Assembly: GCA_913057925.1 (NCBI GenBank) | Contig: CAJXPG010000010.1 | Location: forward strand, 1 to 48,522 | From: an uncultured Colwellia sp. | GTDB lineage: Bacteria > Pseudomonadota > Gammaproteobacteria > Enterobacterales > Alteromonadaceae | Direction of reading: 5' to 3' | Length of the DNA stretch: 48,522 nt | Part shown: positions 1 through 8,280 of the stretch, one piece after another | Layout of the letters: each line of letters opens with the position of its first letter | How positions within the stretch are numbered: position 1 is the first letter of the stretch | Program-made: the position numbers and the translations under genes | Notes under the pieces: model-generated | Database searches by the model: none | The model's input: the letters and a program-made list of their open reading frames with translations, nothing else | What the model was told of the DNA's origin: nothing

Positions 1-638
1 GAACCTAAACCTAATTGTGGGATTGGGTTACCGGTAAGTTGTAATGAAATAAATACCGCTGGAATGGTGTATGCAAAAATCATCACTACGTATTGTGCGA
101 TTTGCGTATAAGTAATACCTTTCATACCACCAAGTACTGCGTATACCCAAACAACAACCATACCGATAACTAGACCTAAGTCATAATCAACTTCTAGGAA
201 GCGAGAGAAAGCAACACCAACACCTTTCATTTGACCGATAACGTAAGTTACCGAAGCAATGATTAAACAAACAACCGCAACAATACGTGCAGTTTTTGAG
301 TAGTAACGATCAGAGATGAACTCAGGTACAGTAAACTTGCCGTGTTTACGCATGTATGGCGCTAAAAGCATAGCTAGTAGTACATAACCACCGGTCCAAC
401 CCATTAAGAAAACTGAACCACCGTAACCTAAGAAAGCAATTAAACCCGCCATTGAGATGAATGACGCTGCAGACATCCAATCGGCACCAATTGCCATACC
501 GTTTTGCAATGGCGTAATACCACCACCTGCTACGTAGAAATCACTCGTTGAACCCGCACGAGCCCACCAAGCAATGGCAAAATATAAAGCGAACGTGCCA
601 AATACTGCGATGTAAGTGTATAGTTTTAACTCATCCAT
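1..638 (-). CDS. Sodium:solute symporter, large subunit (VC_2705/ActP-like), 3' end outside the window
   Basis: Reading leftwards from an ATG at 638-636, the frame stays open to base 1, giving about 212 residues without a stop. The protein begins MDELKLYTYIAVFGTF and shows several hydrophobic helices, with the motif ADWMSAASFISMAG and the phrase YVIGQMKGVGVAF typical of the SSS family branch that pairs with a DUF4212 protein (VC_2705 type). Members carry acetate or other small organic acids into the cell with sodium. A GGAGGG ribosome-binding sequence lies inside the last codons of the upstream DUF4212 gene, and only three bases separate that gene's stop from this ATG, so the two are translationally coupled. 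The substrate cannot be read from sequence; acetate is inferred from the family. The C-terminal half is missing because the window starts here. Confidence 0.9.
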   Translation of the reverse strand, partial: MDELKLYTYIAVFGTFALYFAIAWWARAGSTSDFYVAGGGITPLQNGMAIGADWMSAASFISMAGLIAFLGYGGSVFLMGWTGGYVLLAMLLAPYMRKHGKFTVPEFISDRYYSKTARIVAVVCLIIASVTYVIGQMKGVGVAFSRFLEVDYDLGLVIGMVVVWVYAVLGGMKGITYTQIAQYVVMIFAYTIPAVFISLQLTGNPIPQLGLG

Positions 639-641
639 GCC

Positions 642-890
642 TTAGCCCTCCGCGTGATATTTTTTATCAAGCTTGTTCATTTTGGCACCGTACCAAAAAA
701 TCAAACCTAAAAATGAATAAATTGAACCTTGCTGTGCAAACCAAAAACCAAGTTTGTACCCACCTAGACGAATTGCATTTAGTGGCTCTACTAGCAGTAG
801 ACCTAAACCAAATGAAACCGCAAACCAGATTGCAAGACAGATAAAGATCAAGCGCAGATTTTCCTGCCAATATGCTTCTTTATTTTCCAC
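642..890 (-). CDS. DUF4212 small membrane subunit of the sodium:solute symporter
   Basis: This 82-residue protein has two hydrophobic helices (roughly residues 13-35 and 48-68) and the family phrases YWQENLRLI near the N-terminus and FWFAQQGSIYSF before helix 2. Length and pattern match the DUF4212 (TIGR03647) family, whose genes almost always precede a VC_2705-type symporter, as here. It is thought to be an accessory subunit of the transporter in the inner membrane; its exact role is unknown. It is the first gene of the leftward operon, and its promoter must lie in the 891-1353 gap. The ATG at 890 is preceded on the minus strand by a weak AGGAG-like sequence. Confidence 0.93.
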   Translation of the reverse strand: MENKEAYWQENLRLIFICLAIWFAVSFGLGLLLVEPLNAIRLGGYKLGFWFAQQGSIYSFLGLIFWYGAKMNKLDKKYHAEG

Positions 891-1117
891 AATAGTCTCC
901 TAGCGACGTAGCGTTTTTTAGCGATTTATTTTTTTATTTCGCTTTATTACGCTTTTACTTATAAGAAAGTTAGTAATAATTTTTTCAATGTTGCAGTAAA
1001 AGTATGGATATAGATTTATGTCAAAACTTACCGATAAATGGCGAATAGTGGCAAAAATCCATATTCAACTTTAACTGTCAATTAAGTTACCAAGCTTTTT
1101 TTGGGGCGGATATTAGC

Positions 1118-1177
1118 CTTTAGTCTAGATTGCTAAAAAAGACTGCAAGCAAGGTGAAACCTGAGTAAATAGTCTAA
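1118..1177. promoter_or_regulatory. Candidate activator sites upstream of the symporter operon
   Basis: CTTTAGTCTAG lies at 1118-1128 and a second TAGTCTAA at 1170-1177, about 230-290 bp upstream of the DUF4212 start. Almost the same string, ACTTTAGTCTAGG, lies upstream of the DUF294 gene at 4836-4848, and palindromic relatives lie upstream of the porin at 13428-13473. In Vibrio and Pseudomonas the acetate-uptake genes are activated by the CrbS/CrbR two-component system, so a CrbR-like LuxR-family regulator is a plausible binder. That link is inference. Confidence 0.45.
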
Positions 1178-1260
1178 TTCTAAATTTAGTTATGTATATT
1201 TTTTGCTACTTGGTTTTACTGCTTTTAGGGGAAGGGAAATAAGAGGTGATAAGCGCAACA

Positions 1261-1301
1261 TAATCTAAAATCAAAAACTAAGGTTTGTTGATTTTAGATT
1301 A
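1261..1301. repeat. Perfect 14-bp inverted repeat, 13-base loop
   Basis: TAATCTAAAATCAA at 1261-1274 is matched exactly by its reverse complement at 1288-1301. Neither strand has a run of T directly after the stem, so it is not a standard rho-independent terminator, though it lies 53-93 bases beyond the stop of the leftward PepSY gene. It may be an mRNA 3' stabiliser, a weak terminator or an operator. Confidence 0.6.
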
Positions 1302-1353
1302 GAGGTGGTTGGTGATATTTGATTTTGGCACTCTACCAAAGAAGTCTGATCAT

Positions 1354-2490
1354 TTATGAGTACGCAACTTTATTCACTTTTACTCGCCTAGAGTTTCTCC
1401 AACGCTGCCAAGAAAGTAGCACGCCAGTATAAACCAATAAACAAGCAAGTAATGAAGCAAACCCTACAATGGTTTGCCCCCAAAGGCCGTATATTTCACC
1501 GGTATGAAGAAAGCGTATATAACTTCGCATTTTGCGGTATGTTGATAAGTCAGCAAAACCCTGCTCTTGAATAATGGCACCCGAAATTGTATCTATAGCG
1601 ATAGTAATCCGCTTTAACGGTTCACCACCATTTCCCTGATTCACTTGATAGTGTTGTGTGCTCTTAGGGCTAGAATCTAACCCAAATTTAATGGTTTGCC
1701 ACTGCGGATACTGTTTATTTATTATGGTTAATTGCTGTGCTATTGGTATTTGTAACGCTTCTTGGTTTAAAGCTAGTTCAGCAGGTTCCGTCAGTTGTAT
1801 CATTTCTGTTGATACCAAGGTTTTTAATGTTTTACCCGGCCATTTAAACGAAAAGAAGACAGCTGTAATAACCACAACCAATAAAATAGGTGCCATGTAA
1901 AAACCAAAAACATGGTGCCAATTGTAATTTCTAGCACTTTTGTTTGGGTAAGTTCTGGCTAACTGCAAACCCTTTTTTAAAGATCGCAGATTCATCCGCT
2001 TTGGTAACCAAAGGTAGATACCTGAAATGATAAGGGCAATAAAAATTAGATTCGCGATACCATTAACTAATCGGCCCGACTCACTAAATTTTCCATCAAG
2101 CGTTAACCAACGATGAAAGGCACGAAGCTTTTTAAAAAATGTTTTAGTACCACTACCTGGAGTCGCCATTTTTTCACCCGTATAAGGGTTTAAATAAGCC
2201 AATGTTTTTCGACCCTCTTTCATGATAACAGGTGCACCTTCAATATTTTCTACTATGTAAGAAGGTGTATTTTGGCCAGTATATTGTTTTGATTTTTCAA
2301 GTAACTCATCAAGCTCAAGCAAAGGCGTATTTTGAGCAGCTGGACTCGGATAATCACTGATCTCAGCCATCTTTATCATTTGTCGTTCATAGGTTAATGC
2401 AACCCCGGTCAATGACATTAAAAAAATAAACGCTGCAGCAAAGCAACCAATAATAAGGTGGAGCCAAAAGAGAGGCTTTCTTAAATTCAT
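1354..2490 (-). CDS. PepSY-associated TM helix protein (iron-uptake associated, PiuB-like)
   Basis: This 378-residue inner-membrane protein starts with a long hydrophobic helix (about residues 9-33, ending SLTGVALTYERQ), has a PepSY-like periplasmic stretch with YLNPYTGEKMA near residues 99-109, two middle helices (about 143-162 and 195-217, the second in the NWHHVFGFYMAP region) and a last helix near 340-362. This layout is typical of the PepSY_TM family (PF03929), often found beside siderophore receptors and proposed to help reduce or release ferric siderophores at the inner membrane. It follows the TonB-dependent receptor in the same direction, 94 bases downstream, but a terminator hairpin lies between them, so its expression may depend on read-through or its own promoter. 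The family assignment is firm; the biochemical role is not. Confidence 0.85.
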   Translation of the reverse strand: MNLRKPLFWLHLIIGCFAAAFIFLMSLTGVALTYERQMIKMAEISDYPSPAAQNTPLLELDELLEKSKQYTGQNTPSYIVENIEGAPVIMKEGRKTLAYLNPYTGEKMATPGSGTKTFFKKLRAFHRWLTLDGKFSESGRLVNGIANLIFIALIISGIYLWLPKRMNLRSLKKGLQLARTYPNKSARNYNWHHVFGFYMAPILLVVVITAVFFSFKWPGKTLKTLVSTEMIQLTEPAELALNQEALQIPIAQQLTIINKQYPQWQTIKFGLDSSPKSTQHYQVNQGNGGEPLKRITIAIDTISGAIIQEQGFADLSTYRKMRSYIRFLHTGEIYGLWGQTIVGFASLLACLLVYTGVLLSWQRWRNSRRVKVNKVAYS

Positions 2491-2529
2491 GAAGGTAGAA
2501 GAATCCAGTATAGAAGGGGCTTAAAAAAG

Positions 2530-2554
2530 CTAAGCAGGCGATTTGCCTGCTTAG
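2530..2554 (-). terminator. Terminator after the siderophore receptor gene
   Basis: CTAAGCAGGC (2530-2539), a 5-base loop and GCCTGCTTAG (2545-2554) form a perfect 10-bp GC-rich stem. On the minus strand it is followed by CTTTTTTAAG, so it terminates leftward transcripts coming from the receptor gene, before the PepSY gene. Confidence 0.85.
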
Positions 2555-2584
2555 GGGTTAATAATCAGTACTATTTAAGTAACC

Positions 2585-4657
2585 TTAAAAAGATGCCTTA
2601 ACTTCCATACGAGCCATACGTTCTCCGCCTATTGTTACATTATTTACGCCTCCGCCAGCTAAATAATCTGTATCAAATAGGTTCTCAACATTTAACCTGA
2701 AATCAACATTAACATCAGAGAAAACAGTACTGTAAGTTGCGCCAAAATCAATCCGAGTATAAGCATCTTTTATCACAGTATTTTGGCTATCAGCAAAACG
2801 CTCGCCTTGATAAAAAGCCCCTGCATTTAAAGCGAGTTGCTCTGTTAATTCATATCGAGTCCAGAGAGAAGCTGACCAATCTGGTGCATCTGCAGGTGTA
2901 TTACCTTCATACTTATTATCTTTTTCATAAACAGCATCAAGATACATAGTTGAAGCCATTAAGAATAATCGATCCGTTATAGCTCCTTGTGCTGATAACT
3001 CTATACCTTTGTGTCTTTGGAGGCCTGCTTGAGTGGTGATTGATTCATAATCAGGATCATTATCTATTGACTCCTTGATTAAAGCGCCACTTTTTTCAAT
3101 ATCAAAAATAGCAGTTTCAAGCATTAATCTATCTGATACTTGCCATTTTCCGCCAATTTCAATTTGAGTAGAAATAACTGCATCAATCTCCATACCATGA
3201 TTTTTATCTGTTTCATCATTTAATGTTTCGCTGCTTTGTGGTTCAAATCCTTCAGAATAATTCACATAAACCGTCGCATTATCGATAGGGTGATATAAAA
3301 CGCCAAGCTTTGGTATAAATGATTCGCTATTAGCGTTTTCTTTATTTTGCTGATCAAAACGCCCACCAAAAACCATTTGCCACTGATCATTAAAAGTCAC
3401 TAAATCTTGAAAATAGATACCGTAATAATCGTATTCACTTGTGTACAAGCTATCATCTGTGGAGTAACTAATATCTGGCTTTTCTGGCTCTGTTTGGCCT
3501 GGGATATAGTCGACCGGACTTGCCTTGGTTCGTAATTGGCCATAATAATAATCTAAGCTATTAACCCCCAACAAAATTTGATGTTGGGTATTCGCGATTG
3601 AGACTTCACCGATTAAGTCAATAAAGGCTGTTTTAAATTGCCAATCATCAAACCTATCATACGGCTTAGAGGTATAACTATCTCCCAACTGGTAATCAGC
3701 AGGCTTTTTAGGTGCAGACTCAAAACGTTGACGCTCGAACGTCTGCTGGTTATAACCTAGCTTTAATGACCATTGTGAATTAAAAAAGTAACTGACATTA
3801 CCCCCAATGTTATTCACGGTAATATCAGTAAAAGCCCATGAGAAATCATAAATAGTTTTATCTGAACCAATCACTTCACCATCAGCATCTAACCAAGCAC
3901 CAGTATCTAGTCCCGCCTTATCATTAGTTTGGTCATAATATACATTCACCAAAAGGTTATCGGTTACATGATAATCTAATGCCAATGACCCCAAAAAGCG
4001 GTCGCGCTCTCTTTCTTCATCATTTTGATATTCTCGATCAAATTTCACATCTTGTTTTACCAAGATTCCACGATAGTTTAAATCTTCTACAATACTACCT
4101 CCGGCATCAAGCATAAGGCGAGTTGAACCGTTTTGGTCTGTATCAACGCCAAAATCAAATAACCTATTCTCTGTTGGCTTTTTGGTTACCATGTTAATTA
4201 AACCACCCGGTGCTGACTTACCATAGAGCAAGCTAGAAGGCCCTTTAATAACCTCAACACGTGATAACGTTTCAATCGGTTGTTGGTAATGAGACCAGTG
4301 CTGGTGACCATCCCTTAAGTAGCCTGTTGAAGAGCTTAACGAAAATCCTCTAGAACTAAATACTTCTCTGTTTCTTTGTTTTGAACCTGGCGACAAACTT
4401 GCGTCATTTAAAAGTACTTTGCCTAAGGTAGTGGCTAATTGTTCATCAATAATAGTTTCAGGAATAACAGTGACAGCTTGCGCTGTTTCTAGCAGTGAAG
4501 CATTAGTACGCATAGCGCCTGAAGCATTATCAACTTTATAGTCATTGAAATAACTTCCTCTTACTTCAATCACTTCAATTTTGTCATTGGCTATTGCTTG
4601 TTGAGTCAGAGAAAGAATAGCAAGGGAGATAGCCGTAGTTAGGTAGTTTCGTTTCAT
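2585..4657 (-). CDS. TonB-dependent siderophore receptor
   Basis: A 690-residue outer-membrane receptor. Residues 1-23 are a signal peptide ending TQQAIA. The plug domain follows (about 50-160), with the characteristic ETLSRVEVIKGPSSLLYGK and APGGLINMVTKKP phrases. The rest is a beta-barrel closing with NLFDTDYLAG and the terminal phenylalanine VKASF recognised by the Bam machinery. It fits the TIGR01783 ferric-siderophore receptor class (FhuE/FpvA-like). It imports a ferric siderophore using TonB-ExbB-ExbD energy. I see no siderophore synthesis genes nearby, so it may use siderophores made by other cells. The start is the ATG at 4657, 65 bases inside a region with a partial Fur-box match (4722-4736), in keeping with iron repression. 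The particular siderophore cannot be deduced. Confidence 0.95.
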   Translation of the reverse strand: MKRNYLTTAISLAILSLTQQAIANDKIEVIEVRGSYFNDYKVDNASGAMRTNASLLETAQAVTVIPETIIDEQLATTLGKVLLNDASLSPGSKQRNREVFSSRGFSLSSSTGYLRDGHQHWSHYQQPIETLSRVEVIKGPSSLLYGKSAPGGLINMVTKKPTENRLFDFGVDTDQNGSTRLMLDAGGSIVEDLNYRGILVKQDVKFDREYQNDEERERDRFLGSLALDYHVTDNLLVNVYYDQTNDKAGLDTGAWLDADGEVIGSDKTIYDFSWAFTDITVNNIGGNVSYFFNSQWSLKLGYNQQTFERQRFESAPKKPADYQLGDSYTSKPYDRFDDWQFKTAFIDLIGEVSIANTQHQILLGVNSLDYYYGQLRTKASPVDYIPGQTEPEKPDISYSTDDSLYTSEYDYYGIYFQDLVTFNDQWQMVFGGRFDQQNKENANSESFIPKLGVLYHPIDNATVYVNYSEGFEPQSSETLNDETDKNHGMEIDAVISTQIEIGGKWQVSDRLMLETAIFDIEKSGALIKESIDNDPDYESITTQAGLQRHKGIELSAQGAITDRLFLMASTMYLDAVYEKDNKYEGNTPADAPDWSASLWTRYELTEQLALNAGAFYQGERFADSQNTVIKDAYTRIDFGATYSTVFSDVNVDFRLNVENLFDTDYLAGGGVNNVTIGGERMARMEVKASF

Positions 4658-4721
4658 GTTATTACCGCATTAATTATTAGATACAAATTTTGGCGATGAT
4701 TTTACACAACAACACAATTAA

Positions 4722-4736
4722 TGCAACTAATTATCA
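4722..4736 (-). promoter_or_regulatory. Weak Fur-box-like site upstream of the siderophore receptor
   Basis: On the minus strand the bases read TGATAATTAGTTGCA, against the Fur 7-1-7 consensus TGATAATnATTATCA. The left half matches fully and the right half matches 4 of 7. It lies 65-79 bases upstream of the receptor start codon. Iron repression of such receptors by Fur is well established; binding at this site is inferred. Confidence 0.45.
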
Positions 4737-4835
4737 TTTAGATTCGCAATAACAACTCCGCTTTTGATTTAAAATAAGTTTTATTAAGATACTTCCATTT
4801 AGCTAGCCAAATTTCCTGTAAAAAGTCCGCACTAA

Positions 4836-4890
4836 ACTTTAGTCTAGGTTTGAGTAATAACACTTGTTTATAAGACAACAAGACTCTAAA
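4836..4890. promoter_or_regulatory. CTTTAGTCTAG element upstream of the CBS/DUF294 gene
   Basis: ACTTTAGTCTAGG lies at 4836-4848, nearly identical to the element at 1118-1128 upstream of the symporter operon. A looser inverted half-site, AGACTCTAAA, follows at 4881-4890. The sites end 56 bases before the start codon, a normal place for an activator of this gene. The 288-bp gap 4658-4945 otherwise holds only the divergent receptor promoter region. Confidence 0.45.
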
Positions 4891-4945
4891 TTAACTTCAT
4901 TAGGCAAATATTTGCATTAGCTGCGCCAAAGGCCAGAGGTCAGCC

Positions 4946-6811
4946 ATGGATACTGAACTTTCAGAAATCAGCACATTTATTCACAACATTCCGCCATTTG
5001 ATAGTTTGCCTAAACAAGTGCTCGCTCATTTAGTGCGTGAATTAACGATCAACTACATAAGAAAAGATGACAGCCTGCCGCCAAAAGGCATATCCGAGCC
5101 TAGGTTATATATCATTAGAAAAGGTGCACTGAGTTGTAGATCAAATGACGGCGAGTTGATTAATCGTCTTGGCGAAAGTGACTTATGCGATGCTTTTTAC
5201 CATAGCAATGGTATTGAGGCGCTTAGTGAAAACTCTGAGCAATGTAAGGTTTATACCGACGAAGATAGCCTTATCTACAGTGTTGATGTCAGCATCCTCA
5301 ATGATATTGGAGAACGCTTCCCCAGTATTAGTGACTACTTTAGCCAAAACTCAGCTCAACGTTTAAAAAGTAAAATGAATAAGGTTAATGAAGAAGCCAT
5401 TCTTTCTTCAACGCTGATGAACACCTCTGTCAGCAATTTTTACCATTCTCCAGTAGCAAGTATTAGTGTCGAATTAAGTATTCAAGAAGCCGCGATGCAG
5501 ATGAATGAGCAAGGATACTCTTGTTTAGTGATCGTTGATGGCGACTCTCCAGTTGGCATTGTCACCGATAAAGATATTCGCAGGCGCTGCGTGGCAACAG
5601 GCCTAGCAACCAGTGAAAGTATTAGCCAAATTATGACCACCGACATGAGCACAATCGACATCAAAAGTAATGCTTATGATGCGTTAATGACCATGACCGC
5701 AAAGCACATTCATCACCTCCCCGTCACTAAACATGGTAACTTGGTTGGCATGGTAACGGTCACTGATCTTATTAATAATGAAGGTCATAATGCGATTAAT
5801 TTATCTAGCATTATTCATAAAGCTGATACGTTAGAGGAACTAAAAGAAATCAGCCAATTGCTACCAAAATTGCAAATTCGTTTAGCCAAATTAGGTAGCA
5901 GTGCCGATCATGTTGGTAAAAGTGTTAGTGCTATCACGATGGCATTCACCAAGCGCCTTATCGAAATGGCTGAATATAAATATGGTCAAGCTCCGGTACC
6001 GTATGCATGGCTAGCCGCTGGTTCACAAGCTAGGCAAGAACAACTTGCTCATTCGGATCAAGATAACGCCATTATTATTTGCGATTCGATGAAGCCTTAT
6101 GACGATGCCTGGTTTGAAAACCTCGCCAACTTTGTTTGTGATGGCTTAGCTGAATGTGGCTTTATTTATTGCCCCGGTGACATCATGGCCACTAACCCTA
6201 AGTGGCGACAACCGCAAAAAGTTTGGCATAACTATTTCACCAACTGGGTGGAAACCCCAAGTCCAAAAGCATTACTAAATAGCAGTGTATTTTTTGATTT
6301 AGAAACCATCTATGGCGATGCTTCATTGTTGAATGAAGTCAGAAAACAACTATTAAGTAAAACCCAAAATAATACCTTATTCATTGCCCATTTATCTAAG
6401 AACGCCTTGAATTTACGACCACCTTTGGGCTTCTTTCGTGATTTCGTGTTAAAGCAAAATGGTAAGCATAAAGCCACATTAGACTTAAAGCACAATGGTA
6501 TTGCACCTGTAGTAGATTTAGCCCGAATTTACGCGTTATCTGAAGGCATTAGCGCGGTTAATACTATCGAGCGAATTCAACAAGCTGCTGGCACGCCATC
6601 ATTAACCAAGGCTTCAGCAGAGAACTTAATTGATGCCTATGAATTTTTAGGTATGTTACGCGTTGAGCATCAAGCCAAAGAACTGATCAGTGGAGAAAGC
6701 CCTAATAACTACCTGTCGCCAAAGGAAATTTCTAAATTAGAGCGCGAACATCTTAAAGATGCCTTTAAGGTGATTAAAAGCTTACAAGATGCTCGGCAGT
6801 CGAACTACTAA
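4946..6811 (+). CDS. Cyclic-nucleotide-binding-like / CBS / DUF294 nucleotidyltransferase-like protein
   Basis: This 621-residue cytoplasmic protein has three parts. Residues about 10-130 resemble a cNMP-binding (cap) domain, including LYIIRKGALSCR. Residues about 165-280 hold two CBS motifs, with PVGIVTDKDIRRRC and NLVGMVTVTDLI. Residues about 310-460 are a DUF294 putative nucleotidyltransferase, with the motif GSQARQEQLAHSDQDNAII carrying the GS and DxD-like metal-binding residues, followed by a DUF294_C helical domain. Such proteins are commonly encoded next to VC_2705-type symporters and are thought to be nucleotide-sensing regulators of organic acid use; the target is unknown. Its stop shares one base with the start of the exonuclease gene, so the two are coupled. 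The ATG at 4946 follows an AGAGGTC ribosome-binding sequence. Confidence 0.88.
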   Translation: MDTELSEISTFIHNIPPFDSLPKQVLAHLVRELTINYIRKDDSLPPKGISEPRLYIIRKGALSCRSNDGELINRLGESDLCDAFYHSNGIEALSENSEQCKVYTDEDSLIYSVDVSILNDIGERFPSISDYFSQNSAQRLKSKMNKVNEEAILSSTLMNTSVSNFYHSPVASISVELSIQEAAMQMNEQGYSCLVIVDGDSPVGIVTDKDIRRRCVATGLATSESISQIMTTDMSTIDIKSNAYDALMTMTAKHIHHLPVTKHGNLVGMVTVTDLINNEGHNAINLSSIIHKADTLEELKEISQLLPKLQIRLAKLGSSADHVGKSVSAITMAFTKRLIEMAEYKYGQAPVPYAWLAAGSQARQEQLAHSDQDNAIIICDSMKPYDDAWFENLANFVCDGLAECGFIYCPGDIMATNPKWRQPQKVWHNYFTNWVETPSPKALLNSSVFFDLETIYGDASLLNEVRKQLLSKTQNNTLFIAHLSKNALNLRPPLGFFRDFVLKQNGKHKATLDLKHNGIAPVVDLARIYALSEGISAVNTIERIQQAAGTPSLTKASAENLIDAYEFLGMLRVEHQAKELISGESPNNYLSPKEISKLEREHLKDAFKVIKSLQDARQSNY

Positions 6812-7527
6812 TGCCTAGTTCAACATTAACTAATTCACCTTTGCTAAGCTGGCTTGTTGGCTATGAAAGCAAGCGCAAGCAGTTATTAAAAAAAGCACCT
6901 GAAGGTGCTTTACGTGATTTTCTATCAGTGCCATTGCCCGATCTGAAAACCCCCATCGATAAGGTGAACATTTTAGCCGTAGATTTCGAAACCACCGGTC
7001 TTGACGCTAAACAGGACAAATTACTCAGTGTCGGCTTTGTCGCGTTAAAACAGCAGCAAATATCACTCAACTCAAGTTATCACCAAATTATTAAAACCAA
7101 AGAGCAACTTCAAGAGAGTAATGTCATCATTCATCACATTACTGATAGCCAAAAGGAGCAAGGTAAAGCGTTAGCCACCGTAGTAGAAACCTTGCTACAA
7201 GCGTTAGCAGGTAAGGTGATGCTGGTGCATTTTGCCCGAATAGAAAAGCAATTCTTAACACAAGCCTGTCTCGAGCTATATGGTATGGCACCTGTTTTTC
7301 CGATGATAGATACTCTGGCTCTAGCAAAGCGCCGCCTTGATAAACGTGATGTCGCTTACGATCCCTCTGAACTACGCCTAACTAATTTACGTCAAAACTT
7401 TAAACTACCTGATCATCATGCGCATAATGCTTTAAATGATGCTATTGCCACCGCTGAGTTATTTATGGCGCAAATGAGCAAAGCCAATAAAGACGGAAAA
7501 GTAATCTTAAAGGACGTTTTACTGTAA
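6811..7527 (+). CDS. DnaQ-like 3'-5' exonuclease (DNA polymerase III epsilon family)
   Basis: A 238-residue DEDDh exonuclease. The first catalytic motif AVDFETTGLDA (about residues 49-59) carries the D-x-E pair, the middle part holds VHFARIEKQFL in the position of ExoII, and HHAHNALNDAIATAELF near residue 195 is the ExoIII motif with H and D. It lacks polymerase or helicase domains. The start overlaps the preceding stop (TAATG), showing translational coupling with the CBS/DUF294 protein, an arrangement seen next to acetate-type symporters in other gammaproteobacteria. The substrate could be DNA, RNA or a signalling nucleotide; sequence alone does not decide. Confidence 0.88.
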   Translation: MPSSTLTNSPLLSWLVGYESKRKQLLKKAPEGALRDFLSVPLPDLKTPIDKVNILAVDFETTGLDAKQDKLLSVGFVALKQQQISLNSSYHQIIKTKEQLQESNVIIHHITDSQKEQGKALATVVETLLQALAGKVMLVHFARIEKQFLTQACLELYGMAPVFPMIDTLALAKRRLDKRDVAYDPSELRLTNLRQNFKLPDHHAHNALNDAIATAELFMAQMSKANKDGKVILKDVLL

Positions 7528-7697
7528 AGGTAAGCATCGTCACCCCTCTGAAATAAAGTAAGCTCTGGAAAAATCTCCTGATAAAGTACCTTCAGCCAAA
7601 GACTTCAGCCAATCTCATTTACGAAACTTATCGTATATTATATTTGACACTACGTAACTCTTCGTACATAGTGAATAAATGTTCGAATTTCATACTA

Positions 7698-7857
7698 ACT
7701 AACCTGAACTATGGGTAATGAGTGCTTGATGTTTAAGTAAGAACAACAACTTAGAATGTTTTGATTAAAACTTACAATATTTAATCACAATAAACGCTGA
7801 GAATGGGACAAAGGGGAATATTGAGCAAGTGCTGCTTATCCAGAGTTCAGGTTAACT
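7698..7857. repeat. MITE-like element with imperfect terminal inverted repeats
   Basis: TAACCTGAACT at 7700-7710 is matched exactly by the reverse complement of AGTTCAGGTTA at 7844-7854. The similarity continues inwards for about 31 bases in total (pattern TAACCTGAACT-TGG-TAA-AG-CTTG), roughly 70 percent identical. The enclosed 160 bp have no coding frame. The rest of the 7528-7882 gap holds no gene. The shape suits a small non-autonomous mobile element or dispersed repeat, but only one copy is visible here. Confidence 0.45.
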
Positions 7858-7882
7858 AAAAAACACATATAAGGGAATAACT

Positions 7883-8278
7883 ATGTCAGCAAGAAAATCA
7901 CGTATAGAAAATACTGCCGCAGAAGCCGATATGACACCAATGTTAGATATTGTATTTATTTTATTAATCTTTTTCATTGTTACCACCTCATTCGTTAAAG
8001 AAGAAGGCATTATGGTTAACCGACCAAAAATGAATAAGTCACAAAACCAGTCTGCGCCAGCCATGCTGATAAAGATCAGTGATACCGGTATAGTCACTTT
8101 TAATGGTAAGCCTGTCGATATTGAACGTGTGCCAGCACGAATCGAAAATTTTATCGCTACCAATGACAGTAGCTCAGTAATTGTTATACCGAGTTACGAT
8201 ACCCGTCATGAAGATGTTGTCAGTGTCTTAGATAGTGTAAAGGCATTTGGCGGCTTAACCATCTCAATTGGTAAATAA
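7883..8278 (+). CDS. ExbD/TolR-family biopolymer transport protein (orphan)
   Basis: A 131-residue protein with a short cytoplasmic N-terminus, one membrane helix (about residues 22-42) and a periplasmic domain. The motif DMTPMLDIVFILLIFFIV contains the conserved helix aspartate used for proton-driven energy coupling in ExbD and TolR. These proteins work with an ExbB/TolQ channel and TonB/TolA to power outer-membrane transport. No exbB or tonB gene is adjacent; the neighbours are an exonuclease and an aminopeptidase, so it must borrow partners encoded elsewhere. The start ATG at 7883 follows AAGGGAATAACT, a good ribosome-binding site. It lies just downstream of a MITE-like repeat and is followed by a long hairpin. 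Confidence 0.92.
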   Translation: MSARKSRIENTAAEADMTPMLDIVFILLIFFIVTTSFVKEEGIMVNRPKMNKSQNQSAPAMLIKISDTGIVTFNGKPVDIERVPARIENFIATNDSSSVIVIPSYDTRHEDVVSVLDSVKAFGGLTISIGK

Positions 8279-8280
8279 GT

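Larger units (their letters stand above)
891..1353. other. Non-coding gap between the symporter operon and the PepSY gene
   Basis: This 463-bp AT-rich stretch has no convincing reading frame. It must hold the promoter of the leftward DUF4212-symporter operon. It contains two TAGTCTA-type elements (1118-1128 and 1170-1177) and a perfect 14-bp inverted repeat (1261-1301), listed separately. I could not assign -35 and -10 boxes with confidence. Confidence 0.7.

Noticed and set aside
548-844. 98-codon plus-strand frame over the symporter genes
   Set aside because: It runs antisense across the junction of two well-supported genes and has no recognisable protein features.
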